Source of the DNA: Undaria pinnatifida
Lineage: Eukaryota > Sar > Phaeophyceae > Laminariales > Alariaceae
Assembly: GCA_012845835.1 (NCBI GenBank)
Contig: JABAKD010000008.1
Coordinates: forward strand, 11,677,060 to 11,741,059
Length of the DNA stretch: 64,000 bases
Direction of reading: 5' to 3'
A model generated the notes under the pieces. It did no database searches. It was not told where the DNA came from and worked only from the letters and a program-made list of their open reading frames with translations. Both the position numbers and the translations under genes were made by a program. Within the stretch, counting starts at the first letter, position 1. Each line of letters starts with the position of its first letter. Positions 51,751-62,160 of this stretch are shown here, one piece after another.

Positions 51751-54700
51751 ATGCGGAAGCGGAGACGCTACTCGATATACGTCTTTTGCCTGGCACTGCC
51801 GTTGTGGTTGGCGTACAGGTTTTGGCGATCCATTTCAAGCGGAGACACAGGAGGCGCAGAAGCAGTAGCGGTAGGCCTTCGAACTAGGGAGTCTGCCAAG
51901 GCCAGAGATGGATATGTACGGGACGGGGAGCACCCCCGAGGCCCTTCTGCAGGGACCGAGCCCGCGGAGGGTGGAGCTACAGCGGCGGAGGCCCCGCCAC
52001 CCTTTCCAGCCGAGTACCACTTTGTCTCTCGGTCCCCAGAACTCGGCAAGTACCCCACTGGGCCCGAGATAGTTCAACTCCTCCAGGTTAGCGCGTCCAC
52101 CGGGCGCGAGCCTGACCACGGCAACCACAGCAGCAGAAGCAGCAGCAACAACACCTCCTCCCTGCCCTCCTTGTCGTCTAAAGCTAAGGGCAACGCTGCC
52201 GACAACAGCGACGCCTTTTCCGCCATCGCTCGCACGGGCAGCGGCGGCAGCGGCGGCAGCGGCGGCGCTTCCCGGTGCGCCGGCATCGACGTATCGGTGC
52301 TTGCAGACGGCATGATGGCTTGCGGTGCCCCCCTCTCTTCCCCCTGCTTCGACCGAGACCGATGCAAGCCTCGGGCCCGGGGAGGACCCGGCCCGTCCAT
52401 GTACATCTACGACGCGATCTGCTCGCTGGCGGATAGCTCGGCGCTTCCGCCGAGCGGGGAGAGCCTCATGCTTAGCCATACCTGGAGGGAGGCTGCCCGG
52501 GAGGCAGGGGTGCTGTCCGAAACGTACCAGGATGCGTGCATCTTTGTGCACGTGAACAAGCTCATCGATAGGCCTCCGTGCGCGTCGACGAGCCCCCTCT
52601 GGAATGGGGGTGCGAACCACGTCATGGTGGACCTAACCGACCGCACACGGTGAGTGAGCCCCACCTCTTTCTTCTTGGCGCAGGATCGCCCCTTCTTTTC
52701 TACTGGTTCGATCAAATGTACAGGTATAATTATTCTCTGAATACGTATACATGAGGCTTCGCCCGCGGCCTGGACAGCCGCCGGACGCACGGACGCAGAC
52801 TAGCGTGATGCCAAAATATTATTTAGAGGAGGATAAGGGTCAAACTCAATGCCAAGAGATCGAAAGCGTGCGCTCCGCGCTCCTCTCTGCCTCTCTGACA
52901 AGTTTGTAGTTAGCTGTATATATGATGCCTTTTAATTAAGTCAGCTGGGGTTGGGCGAAAAAACGGAATGCTCGTATGTACGCACGTACAGGTGCGAAGC
53001 CATCCTCGGCACACGCACTCCGGGCACACACCCTCGTGTACTGTATAGGCTTACTTGCTCTTTATGCAGAGCGTTCCCGAACATAAAAAACGAGCGCGCA
53101 GGGAAGGGACCACAACTGGATTACCCTTACCGGTACCCGACCCTTCTGTGGGTTCTGTAAGAGGTTCGTACCCGTACCCGAACTTCTATGAGTTTTGTGA
53201 GAGATTTATACCCGTACCCGAACGCTTCTGCGAGTCATGTGAGAGGTTCGTACCCGTGCCCGAAACTTCTTTGAGTTTTGTAAAAAACACACACACCTGA
53301 ACCCGGGTTGTACCCGTACCTGAAACTTCTGTGGGTTCTGTAAGAAAAAAATGCCGTGCCCGAGACTTCTGTGAGTTCTGTAAAGGGGCCTTGCTGGCGG
53401 CCTGGAAGGCTGCCGGTCACAGACTCACGTGATGCCAATATTTAATGTAGAGGACGACGAGGGTCAGCCTCAATGACAAGAATTTGAAAGCGTGCGCTCT
53501 GCTCTCCACTCTGAGACGTGTGTGATGAACTTATTATGGAAGGTGTCTTCTATTCTCATAAACGGTCGTTCCTAATGAGCGCAAAAAATACCTAATCCTG
53601 ACAAAAGTGTCGCGTCGTTCCTAGGGCTAATTCTCACACAGTCGGATCCGTCAATCGAAAATGGCCCATTTGGACTGAAGCCCAACACGGTCGAAATAAC
53701 GTTTTCGACTCATCTTTTTTCGGCTGAGCGACTCGACTGGCAGATCCAGTCGAAAAAGTCAGTCGAAAACGTGTTTTGAATCCATCGCACCGCTCGTCCC
53801 ACCACAAAACACGCACCCACACGCCCACATGTCCATATCAGGTGCTACGCAGAAGTATCATACCACGCCGCCGACGCTGGCTTTGCTGATATCACTGCTG
53901 CGGCTTCTCGCCGCAAGTCAGCTTGGCGCAGTTCTAGCTCCGCCCACCAGCAGCGTGTATCATACGATGGCAGCAGCACTCGTTATTTTGCCAACAGCGG
54001 CGACTACGTCTGCCGTAGCTTTGGCGGCTCTCGGCTGAGTTTAACTCCACGAACGTAGCTTTGGCGGCTTTCGGCTAAGCCCAACGCCACCAACCCGCTT
54101 GGACGAGGGTTCGCCGCGCGCGAAGCTCGTGCTTCCGCGGAGAACGCATGAAGCTGCAACTGCTTCTCTCCTCGCTGCTGTGAAAGGCCAAAAAAAATAC
54201 TCGGTTGGGAAATGCTTACATTTTTTATGGAAACCCCGAGAAAAGTCTACTGGTGATTTGCTTCGGCTGCGTCTACGACTGCTGTACAGCTTATCCTCTG
54301 CATGCGTAACTCTGGAGGCGTGTTTTATGCCGGCTGCTTCTCCACGTACTCACGTATAGCTCGGCAAAACGCTTCATACCTGGCACCTGGTACGAGGTTC
54401 TCTGCGAAGCGTGGATGGCGTAAGTTTTAGGGGCATTCCCTTTATGTTCTAGATCCGAGCACACAGCTGCCTGAACAGACCCCCACAAAGGCGGAGCCGG
54501 TGCAGTAACCGACGCTTCCCGAGGGTTCGGGGTCAGAGAAGATGTGCAGGACAAAAAAGCACTATGACGTATCGTATCGTAGTTCGCAGGCGGACGACCT
54601 GATCGCTTTTTAGTTCGCGGATCTCTACCGCCTCTGACCGCCTTTCCGCGCGGTTTATTGGCCAAGGCGTGCCCCCGCTTCGCCTGTAACGGCCGGCGTC

Positions 54701-57700
54701 GTGGATCCGCCAGCTCAGCGTCGTAGCGCCTGCCCGAGGCCTTGACATCGAGATCTACGACGAGATCTCCGAAAAACATGCCCTATGAGGGATTTGGCGC
54801 ATAGTCTGCCAACAGGGCGTACATAGGTGTAATTAAATGACACCTATAGATGTTGCCAGGGTGAACATGAACAATATGTTGTCAATGCTGTAATATTGAT
54901 GGTGGCGGCCATTGTATGTACGTCGTCAGAAGGCAGTAAATCGTTTTGATTCGGCAACATAGCAGTATAGTACATACAAGTACATGCCCTGGTACTGCTG
55001 TAAACAGTAGTAGATCGTTACCAATAGCAACAACGGTACCGTTATCTTTCGCAGTTTTTTTTTTTCTCTTTCTCCCTCCCTAGGCGTAACTCAGATCCAG
55101 GGTCACTGAGCGGGCTCTTCTCCCCCTTCCCCACCACGGCGCGTGGCTTCATTTTGATCGTGAGAAAACGTCGGCCTTCAGCCTTTTCTTCCCCCGTCGA
55201 CTCGCATCGAATTGCGCCCACGCACGCTGCTATTTAGTACCATTAGATGCTCTCGTCAGTTGATCCTTTTTATTTTTTATTTGTTCAAAGTCATAGTCCA
55301 ACCCGGGCGGGATTCGAACCCCGGAACTCGATTAACATTTGGTATTAATAGTAGCATTCGAGGGTAACCACTAGACCACTCGGACGACCGATTGCACTAA
55401 TTCCACGTAAGTTGTGCCCGAAAACGTGAGTTTTGTTGATCGGGTTTTTGTACCACTCTGTTCGAAAAATAACGACCGTTTTGATACTAATATGGGTACC
55501 AAACAGCGCTTTTATTCGGTCGACTACATTTAAGATTCACACCAGGTACATGGTATAGTTCATTCTTCCCCCAATTTCCGTACGTTGTCTTAGATATTAA
55601 TGCAGTAGTAGTTCAATGGTGTCGGCTGTTGCTGCATAAACGCGAGCAAAACAGACCCCGAGGTTGACCGCGGATACCTGTACATACAGCACATACAAAC
55701 GCATACCGCGCATGCAAACACGTGCCGCACATACAACCATGTGTCGCGCATACATACACGCACCGCTAATACCAATACATATCGCTCATACAAACACATA
55801 CCGCGCATACAACATTGCTTTAGTAGTGTAAGCACCATGTCATAAGCACCATATCATACCGCATTCCGCGCATACTTGCACATACTGCGGTTGAAAAAAA
55901 ACGCACGTGTTAAGCACACGGTGGCGGCAAACTTGGCCTTGGACGCGTCCTCCAATACGAGGTCCTGCTGCCCCACCTCCCTCCTTCCCCCCTTCCCGCT
56001 TCCCCCCCTGTCGGCGTTTTCAATGTTTTTTCAGTATGTACCACATCCTCACACATTCCGCGCATACCTGCACACACCGCGCATGCAAAATCGCAGGGAC
56101 GTTAAACACACCGTGGCGGCGAGCTTGGCCATGGACGCGTCCTCCAATACGAGGTCCTGCTACTACCGCAGCGGGTTCGACTTCGCGATGCCCCTGCGAC
56201 ATAAGCTAAGCTTCGCCAACCTCACCCATTTCGCACCCTGGGATCGGGAGTACTTCCTCACGGTTAAGGTGCGGTGGAGGAGTGGTTGGGGTGTGGAGGG
56301 AGGGGTGGGAGAAGGTTGCCTATCCTGCGTCCTTGCGGTTTCGTCCTTACGGTTCGTCCTAGTCTATGCCGCCGTGCCTTTTGCGACAAAAACGGGAGAC
56401 CTTGTGTTGCGCTGTCTGGCCCTCCCCGCCCCTCCTCCCCTCCTCCCTCCCGCCCGCCTCTCCCCCCCCCGCCGACCTCCTGCGCCTTTCAGCAGCTTTA
56501 GCGTTCGTGCTCATCCCGCCCTTCCTCCCGCTACACCCCACCCACCCACCCCTATCTCCATTCCCGCCTCAACCCCCCCAACTTCAGGGCAACCTGTACC
56601 TCTCCGGCAACGGGCGCGACGAGCGGTTCGGACTGGTACCCCTCCACAACGAAGCAGAGGGGGTGGTGGTTGCCTTCAACTGCTTCGAGATGCACGGCGA
56701 GCACCTCCTACCCGAAAACGTCGACTTCTGCGACGCTCTCAATGTCACCTCCATGCGGCACGATTACGGCGACCTGATGAATTCGACGTTTGGTCTCGTC
56801 CCTGCTGGGAGGTCCCCGGCTACGTACCGCCTCGCTGAAGTGATGAGCGCGGGCGCCATCCCCGTTTTTGTGGCAAAGGATTACGTTAGGCCGTTCCCTG
56901 AGAGGGTGGACTGGCCCTCGTTTTCGTTGATGTTTCCCCCTGAGGCGCTGGGGGCGTCATTGTTAGAGACACTGCGAGAGTTTACGCCGGAGCAGCTGTG
57001 GACCATGCAGGTTTGTGAATGCTTGGGGGGGGGGGGGGGGGGGGGCGGTTTTGTGTTTTCTGTGGGGGTTTTGGTTTGTGTCACTTTGTGTGTGTTTTTT
57101 TGTGTGTCTTGTGATGTTTGTGGTATGGGTGTGTTTTTTTTTCTGTGATATGTGAAGTCGTATGGTGTTTGTTTTTGTGTGTTTTATCGTTTTTGTTGTT
57201 TGTATGTGTTGTTCTTTTTCGTGTAAGAAGGCCTGATACAGACACAGGCTGGGTGTTTTGTGATGTTTGTGGTATGGGTGTGTTTTTTTTTGCTGTGATA
57301 TGTGAAGTCGTATGGTGTTTGTTTTTGTGTGTGTTTTATCGTTTTTGTTGCTTGTATGTGTTGTTCTTTTTCGTGTAAAAAGGCCTGATACAGACACAGG
57401 CCGCCCCTTGCAGGTTTATATACTATTAATAAGCAGGCTCCACGATGTTCGTTCACTTGTGTAGCCTTAGAGAAGCTCTTTGTACTAATCCTTGTGTCAC
57501 GAGTCACAAAAGGACTGAAGGTTGTGCGCGGGAGAACCATTTTCATCATCCCTTTTTTCCTATGCGCACACGCCTTCAAAGGCATGTGAAACCCTTTTAT
57601 CCCATATCGATATCCCACATCCTGGGTGCTAAGCCTCTGCTGGGCTCCCAGGGCAAAAGCATAACAATTGGGTGATTAATTCTCCATGCAATGCTGTAGG

Positions 57701-57943
57701 CGATCACCCGTGTACCATCGCTTCACAACTTAATGTTTTCAAACATTATATTGTCTCTCTCTCTTCCCCTCCCCCCTCCTCCTCGCTGCCGCTTACTGCT
57801 GTTGTTGCGGATGATTCTCTCTCTTGTCCAAACAGCAAAAATCTTTGGCGGCGTTTTTGGACATCTTTGGAGAGGAGCCGGGCTACAGCAGAATCGCTCG
57901 CGTGGTCATCGACGAGCTCGTTAAACGGGTAGGGTACCATTGA
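51751..57943 (+). CDS. Exostosin-family (GT47-like) type II membrane glycosyltransferase
   Basis: Four exons, 51751-52649, 56097-56268, 56588-57010 and 57836-57943 (TGA), join in frame to 533 aa. The ATG at 51751 gives a basic start (MRKRRRYS), then a single hydrophobic anchor at about 8-24, the plan of a Golgi type II enzyme. A Ser/Gly-rich stem extends to about 210 with NHS/NTS glycosylation sites. The exostosin domain follows: CIFVHVNK (about 270), a split GFDFAMPLR (323-331), then MNSTFGLVPAGRSPATYRL, SAGAIPVF, DYVRPFPERVDW, the conserved donor-site block of the family. The likely role is sugar transfer onto a glycoprotein or wall polysaccharide; the acceptor is unknown. The 3.4-kb intron 1 is repeat-filled and contains a decayed copy of exon 2. 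A TTG-initiated extension upstream of 51751 is open but not needed. Confidence 0.88.
52765..53515. repeat. Direct repeat pair flanking a ~55-bp minisatellite (exostosin intron 1)
   Basis: 52767-52900 and 53401-53515 share CTGGA..GC.GCCGG, GTGATGCCAA.AT, AGGGTCA..CTCAATG and GAAAGCGTGCGCTC. Between them, 53145-53390 holds five units of CGTACCCGTACCCGAA..TTC then TGAGTTTTGTGAGAG. Confidence 0.75.
53516..55287. other. Exostosin intron 1 segment, no gene
   Basis: Two tandem copies of GTAGCTTTGGCGGCT.TCGGCT at 54017-54080. 53685-53775 is rich in GTCGAAAA and its inverse. No exon recognised. Confidence 0.45.
55290..55390 (-). ncRNA. tRNA-like sequence with A and B boxes
   Basis: The minus strand has an A-box-like TGGTCTAGTGGTTA, an anticodon-stem-like CTCGA/TCGAG pair enclosing 24 nt (room for an intron in the loop) and a B box, GGTTCGAATCCCG. 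Possible acceptor pairing is GTCCGA with TTGGAC. The T stem pairs poorly and an A-rich tail (AAATAAAAAATAAAAAGG) follows instead of a T-run terminator. A tRNA-derived retroposon or tRNA pseudogene is more likely than a working tRNA. Lies in exostosin intron 1, antisense. Confidence 0.5.
55675..55885. repeat. ~18-20-bp minisatellite (GCGCATACAAACACATACC)
   Basis: About ten irregular units of CCGCGCATACAAACACATA, ending beside the decayed exon copy. The same motif precedes the real exon 2 at 56060-56090. Confidence 0.8.
55905..55972 (+). pseudogene. Decayed duplicate of exostosin exon 2 (5' part)
   Basis: GTTAAGCACACGGTGGCGGC then AAACTTGGCCTTGGACGCGT, TCCTCCAATACGAGGTCCTG matches the exon 2 start at 56101-56162 with few changes. 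Similarity stops at TGC, after which it diverges into CCTCCC-rich intron. The upstream AG acceptor seen at 56096 is not preserved, so it is probably skipped. Confidence 0.75.
57028..57047. repeat. Poly(G) run just after the exostosin exon 3 donor
   Basis: About 19 G residues with one C near the end, 18 bp into intron 3. Confidence 0.9.
57105..57405. repeat. Tandem duplication, about 149 bp x 2 (exostosin intron 3)
   Basis: TGTGATGTTTGTGGTATGGG ... TGTGAAGTCGTATGGTGTTT ... AAGGCCTGATACAGACACAG occurs twice, nearly identical; a recent event. Confidence 0.9.
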
Positions 57944-58320
57944 CGCACCAATGAGCCATCCTACGACAAGGAGTTCACTTTATGGGCCAAAATGTAATGA
58001 CCGGTTGAGCTCCTCCAAGTACGGAACTGTCGTTTTCTCGTATGAGAAAGCTTTACGAGTATATTTGTGGTAGAACTAGCGCATAGAAATGTTGGGCGGG
58101 TTTGCTCGAACGAATGCCGTCGAAGGCATGTTTAGGTCGGGTGACATATTGGGCTCCTCATGTTTAGGAGCTCAGAATTTTCTTGGAATCTGCTGCTGCA
58201 CCCCTACGGCCATGTTTTTTTTTCGGGGAGGGGGGCTTGTCATCCCGGCAATATGCGGCATGAGGTTCAGCGTCGATCACTCGTAAGCGTTTTCACCAGG
58301 AAGAAAATACCCAAGGGAAA
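57944..58320. other. Downstream of the exostosin gene; degenerate repeat
   Basis: 58080-58220 shares GAACGAATGCCGTCGAAGGC, GGGTGACATATTGGGCTCC with 5125-5290 and 26850-26960. No gene. Confidence 0.45.
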
Positions 58321-58590
58321 TCAATTGGTGGTGATGATGATGACGATTGCGATGATGATGGTGATGATGATGGTGATGGTGGTGGTGGTGGTGGTGGGGA
58401 GGAGGAGGATGGTGATTGTCGCGATGATGGTGGTGGCGGTGATAGTTTTGATAGTGGGGGTGGTGGCGGTGGTGGTGGTGGTTATTGTCGCGATGATGGT
58501 GGTGGCGGTGGTGGGGGTGGCGGTGGTGGGGTTGAGCATGTCGATTCCGGTGATGATAGTGGCAGTGGTGGTCGAGGTGATGATAGATGA
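58321..58590. repeat. (GATGGT)n-like trinucleotide tract
   Basis: GATGAT, then GGTGGT runs over 270 bp; open Val/Met and Ile/Thr frames are repeat shadows. Confidence 0.9.
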
Positions 58591-58692
58591 CAATTACGAC
58601 GTTGACGATGCTACGTGGTGATGACTCGCTCGCTAGCTCGCTCGGGCGGCGACTTCGACTTGGGTTTGCTTGTCGTTGGTTGCGTGATTGGC

Positions 58693-58862
58693 ATGGACGA
58701 GAGCCTGTAAGGGGCGAACTCGTGCGTGTGCTTCCTTTCTTTCCGTCTAGCTGAGACGAGAGACTGTAAGAGCCGTACTCGTGCGTGTCCCTTCTTCCTT
58801 GGGCAAGAGACGGGAGACTACATAGAGCCGTGCTCGTGCGTGTGCGTTCGTCCTTCCTTCCT
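58693..58862. repeat. ~65-bp minisatellite x 3
   Basis: Three units of GACGAGAGACTGTAAGAGCC then GTACTCGTGCGTGTCC plus a TTCCTTTC stretch. Confidence 0.8.
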
Positions 58863-58913
58863 TTCTTTGCTTATTGGAGCAGAGGTGGAGTTGAAGGGTA
58901 TTTCGGGGGGGAG

Positions 58914-59020
58914 GGTGTACAAGTGCTTGTTCTCATGCTCGGCCGTAGTCTGTCAGGACAATAGACCTTCGCATGCCTGCAATGCCAGAGCGGAGCATGT
59001 CGGAGTTTTTTGCCGACCTG
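58914..59020 (-). mobile_element. Repeat family 3, diverged copy outside known genes
   Basis: CGGCCGTAGTCTGTCAGGAC, CAGAGCGGAGCATGTCGGAG, with a GGGGGGGAGGGTGTAC edge on plus. No exon recognised on its C-tract side. Confidence 0.6.
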
Positions 59021-59564
59021 ACCGACTTTTCTACCGCTAACTTGGGGGAGTAGTAAGTTGATGCCACGTTAAACTGAACCACTATGTTTGAACTACATAT
59101 CCCCTGAGCGAAGGCGTGTGTGAGCGCAGGTGCGGGGGGGGTGGGGGTGGGGGGCAGTACGACTGACAACTTGTTTTCTCATTTTAATTTTGCCGTTTTT
59201 ACCCCATGAAACGGGCCATGAGGGTTGGCTGGTGGATTTACGGCACGTGCTGGCTGGCTTGCTTGTTGTTGCGTGCGTTCGCAAGGAGCCGTAGTGTTCC
59301 TATTTGGGGGGGAGTGGGGTTGGAGGGGAAAGAGGCAACGAAGGGTGAGATTGGTGGGGTATTGGGCATCCTTTTGTTTTGTTGAGGCGGGTGTTTTGTA
59401 TTTTTGACAGGCTTGCTTCCGCTCAAGCGACCGAGGGCCCCAACTTTTTGTTTTGTTTTGTTTGTTTGAGGCCGGCTGGTGTGCTGATGCTTGCACCTCT
59501 TATCTCATAGCGGCACCGCGGTTTGGATGTAGTATAGTGTGGCCCGTCGCCACCACCGCGCAGC
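59021..59564. other. Intergenic, no gene
   Basis: G-rich stretch 59130-59155 and TTGTTTTGTTTTG microrepeat near 59445. Open frames unsupported. Confidence 0.4.
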
Positions 59565-60019
59565 CCCAAAATCCCTCCGTATACTAATTTCAAGTAAATT
59601 TGTAAAAAAAAAGGGTTTCCAGTGGTGAAGGCGTTAAGAGCCAACCTCGTTTTAGTTCTTAGTTGCTAGGAAATCTGCTGTTACATTATTGTTTTTTCTT
59701 GTGATGGCGTTGTACGTTGTTTTGTACGCTGTTCTGCTTTGGCTGGGTCTGCGACGCATGCTACGGTAGAGGTAACACGTTTTGGTTTCTTTTTTTTCTG
59801 AGAAAACGGGGCGCTCCTTAACCCAAAGTCGTCGGAAATAGGCCATTTTTATTTTTATGCACGATTCTCGCTGTGTACCTAGGCCATAGGATTTTTTGTC
59901 CGGTGTACGAGTAGCAGTTTTTTTTTTTTTGTCCATGTCAGTGTTTGGGAGAGGTCTTAAGCACCCAAAACTGAGTAGTATTAGAAAAAAAGTGGTGCGC
60001 CTCTATCGTAGCACGCGTC
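59565..60019 (-). mobile_element. MITE family 2 copy next to an inverse MITE family 1 copy
   Basis: 59565-59640 is inverse family 2 (CCCCAAAATCCCTCCGTATA ... GGGTTTCCAGTGGTGAAGGC then GTTAA). 59780-60019 is inverse family 1 (CTTAACCCAAAGTCGTCGGA, GTGTACCTAGGCCATAGGAT, CCTCTATCGTAGCACGCGTC). Confidence 0.7.
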
Positions 60020-62160
60020 CTGCTTAGCTTTGTTTTTTGTTACGGCTTGTGCGCGGTGCTTGCGTTGATTAGTGGCGTGGGGTTCGCCCCCCCCCCCCCC
60101 CCCCCCCCCGTGCCTTGTTTTTTTAGACGGGGTGGATTGGGGCGTGGGATGGTCAGGCGTGCGTGCAAGGCATGCCCTGGGTATTTTGGTTGTGCCTCTC
60201 GTCTAGATGGTACTTGCTTTTGGCACCTTTGGTACCTATGGCATACGATTTCTTTCTTACGACAAGCACCGTTTTTGTCTCTTACTACTACCGCCTACGG
60301 TATCAAACGCGTTGTTGTTCACTGTTGTTGGTGGTGGTGGTGGTGGTGCTGTTGTTGTGATCCGCGCAGGCTTTCGCTGCTTTTGATAGCAGCCTTGATT
60401 GCTGCCCTGTCTTTATGTAATTGGCTGCGTAGATGGTGGTGGGAGCGGGGGAGGGAGAGGCCGGGGGGCGGAGTGTTCAGTGTATGACCGCGAACATTTG
60501 CCGGCTGACTCCAACTCCGTATGTTAGTATAGTTGATATGCTACCAGGTACCTGGTAGCTTTTTTCCGGTAGTGTTTGTACTCGGGTTTCCGTTTTTTGT
60601 TTTTTGCGCAGCTGCCGCTCGTGGGCTGAATTTTCCGGTGCCGGTGTGCATCCACCCAGGCTGTGAAAACATGACGTCTACATACGAATTACAGCAGTTT
60701 TGTACATACCAGGGGGGGGGGAGTGGTACATTAGTACCTGGTAGTAGTTTTAGCCGTTGTTGTTTTTTTCGTAGTAGTCACGAGCGTTTTTGTTTTTTTC
60801 GCCTGGAGGATTAAGGAGGGTGGATTGTTTTTTCTTATGTTGGAGGCGACGAATGCTTTTCGTGTCTGTTGTGGTTTTGGTAGGAATGGATTGCCTTTCG
60901 TCTGTTGCAAACGAACATGCGCCAATAAGGAGGCGTGATCGTCGTCCCGAGCGGCGTTTTGTTTTATCCCGAGAAGCGGCGCATTTGTGTTCCGATACAC
61001 AGCGTAGTAAGTAGATTGTGGGCCGAAACGCGGCGCAACTCTTTGCAGCGTGTAGGAAAAACTGTTGAACTGTTGTTGGATATCGACGAGTCCAGTACGA
61101 GCGCAGAAATGCCAATAGTAGTATCGGTGTCATAAGTACTGGCGTGTACTAGGAGTAACCGCGAACGGTTGATCGATACCTGGTAGACGTTTCATGCGTT
61201 TAGCTGGTCATGTTGTTTCTCTTGAATGAGAACGGCGGCAGATATATTTACTATAGTATACTTGAGGATTCTTCCCCGGTACCAGCTAGGGAAAAGCAGG
61301 CCGATGTCAGTCATTAGCGCTGCACTACAGTAGCATATCAAATGCCCCCAGTGCCGGCTGCTGCTGGTGTGGTACGTATATTCCCCAATGATCGTATATA
61401 TTACCTGGTATAATAGTATCAGTTCGGCGCGCGTCGACGAGGGAAGAAAGGGCTGAATTCCTCTCGGGATTAATATGAAGGCGTATACCGTAGGGAGGAG
61501 GGGGGAGAAGGGTCTGTTTTGTGACCCCGAATCTGACTTACGACTAGAGGGAGGGAGAAGGAAAAAGAAAAAATGCAAGTATAATAGAAGGGATGAGCAA
61601 ATACATCGTATACCAGTAGACTATATACTTTCAGTACCCAGTATTATTGAAATCTAAATGAAACAATACACTTGTTCTTCAGCTGTGAGGTCGACCAGAA
61701 AGGATTTTGAACATAGAAGTGCTCTCGTATATTGCAGGCGTGTTGCGTTGTTCCTGATGTATCGTGGAGCGATTTTACCGCGCAGTCAGTGCCAAGCCGC
61801 CCCCCTTCCCCGAAACGTGCACTGCTGCGTGCTGCCGTAAAAGTACAGTGCTTGTCGCTTGCTTGCACGCCAGAAGAGGGAGGAGGGTGAAAACACCACT
61901 GCTGCCTTGCGCCAAGGTAGTGTTAGTTGTAGTTGTCGCTAGGTTAAGGCAGAGAGAGAGGGAGAAAGCTTTAATACCAAGTAGGAATACTATTAATACT
62001 TGCGGGTGTGACACAAGCCCCGTCGTCGCCCCCTTCCGTCCCGTACCTTCTCTAGCCAGGTACAGGCATGACTTCTAACCCGGGCGCACCTATCACCAGG
62101 TCCTAGACGCTGGTTCCCGGTGAGGAGAAAGGTGGTTCGTGCCAGGGGCCCCGGTTTTCT
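60020..62160. other. Intergenic, no gene; poly(C), GGT and palindromes
   Basis: A run of about 22 C near 60088-60109, a GGTGGT run at 60330-60350, and a perfect 20-bp palindrome GCTACCAGGTACCTGGTAGC at 60539-60558. 61655-61730 is a short family 6 relative. No gene supported. Confidence 0.5.
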
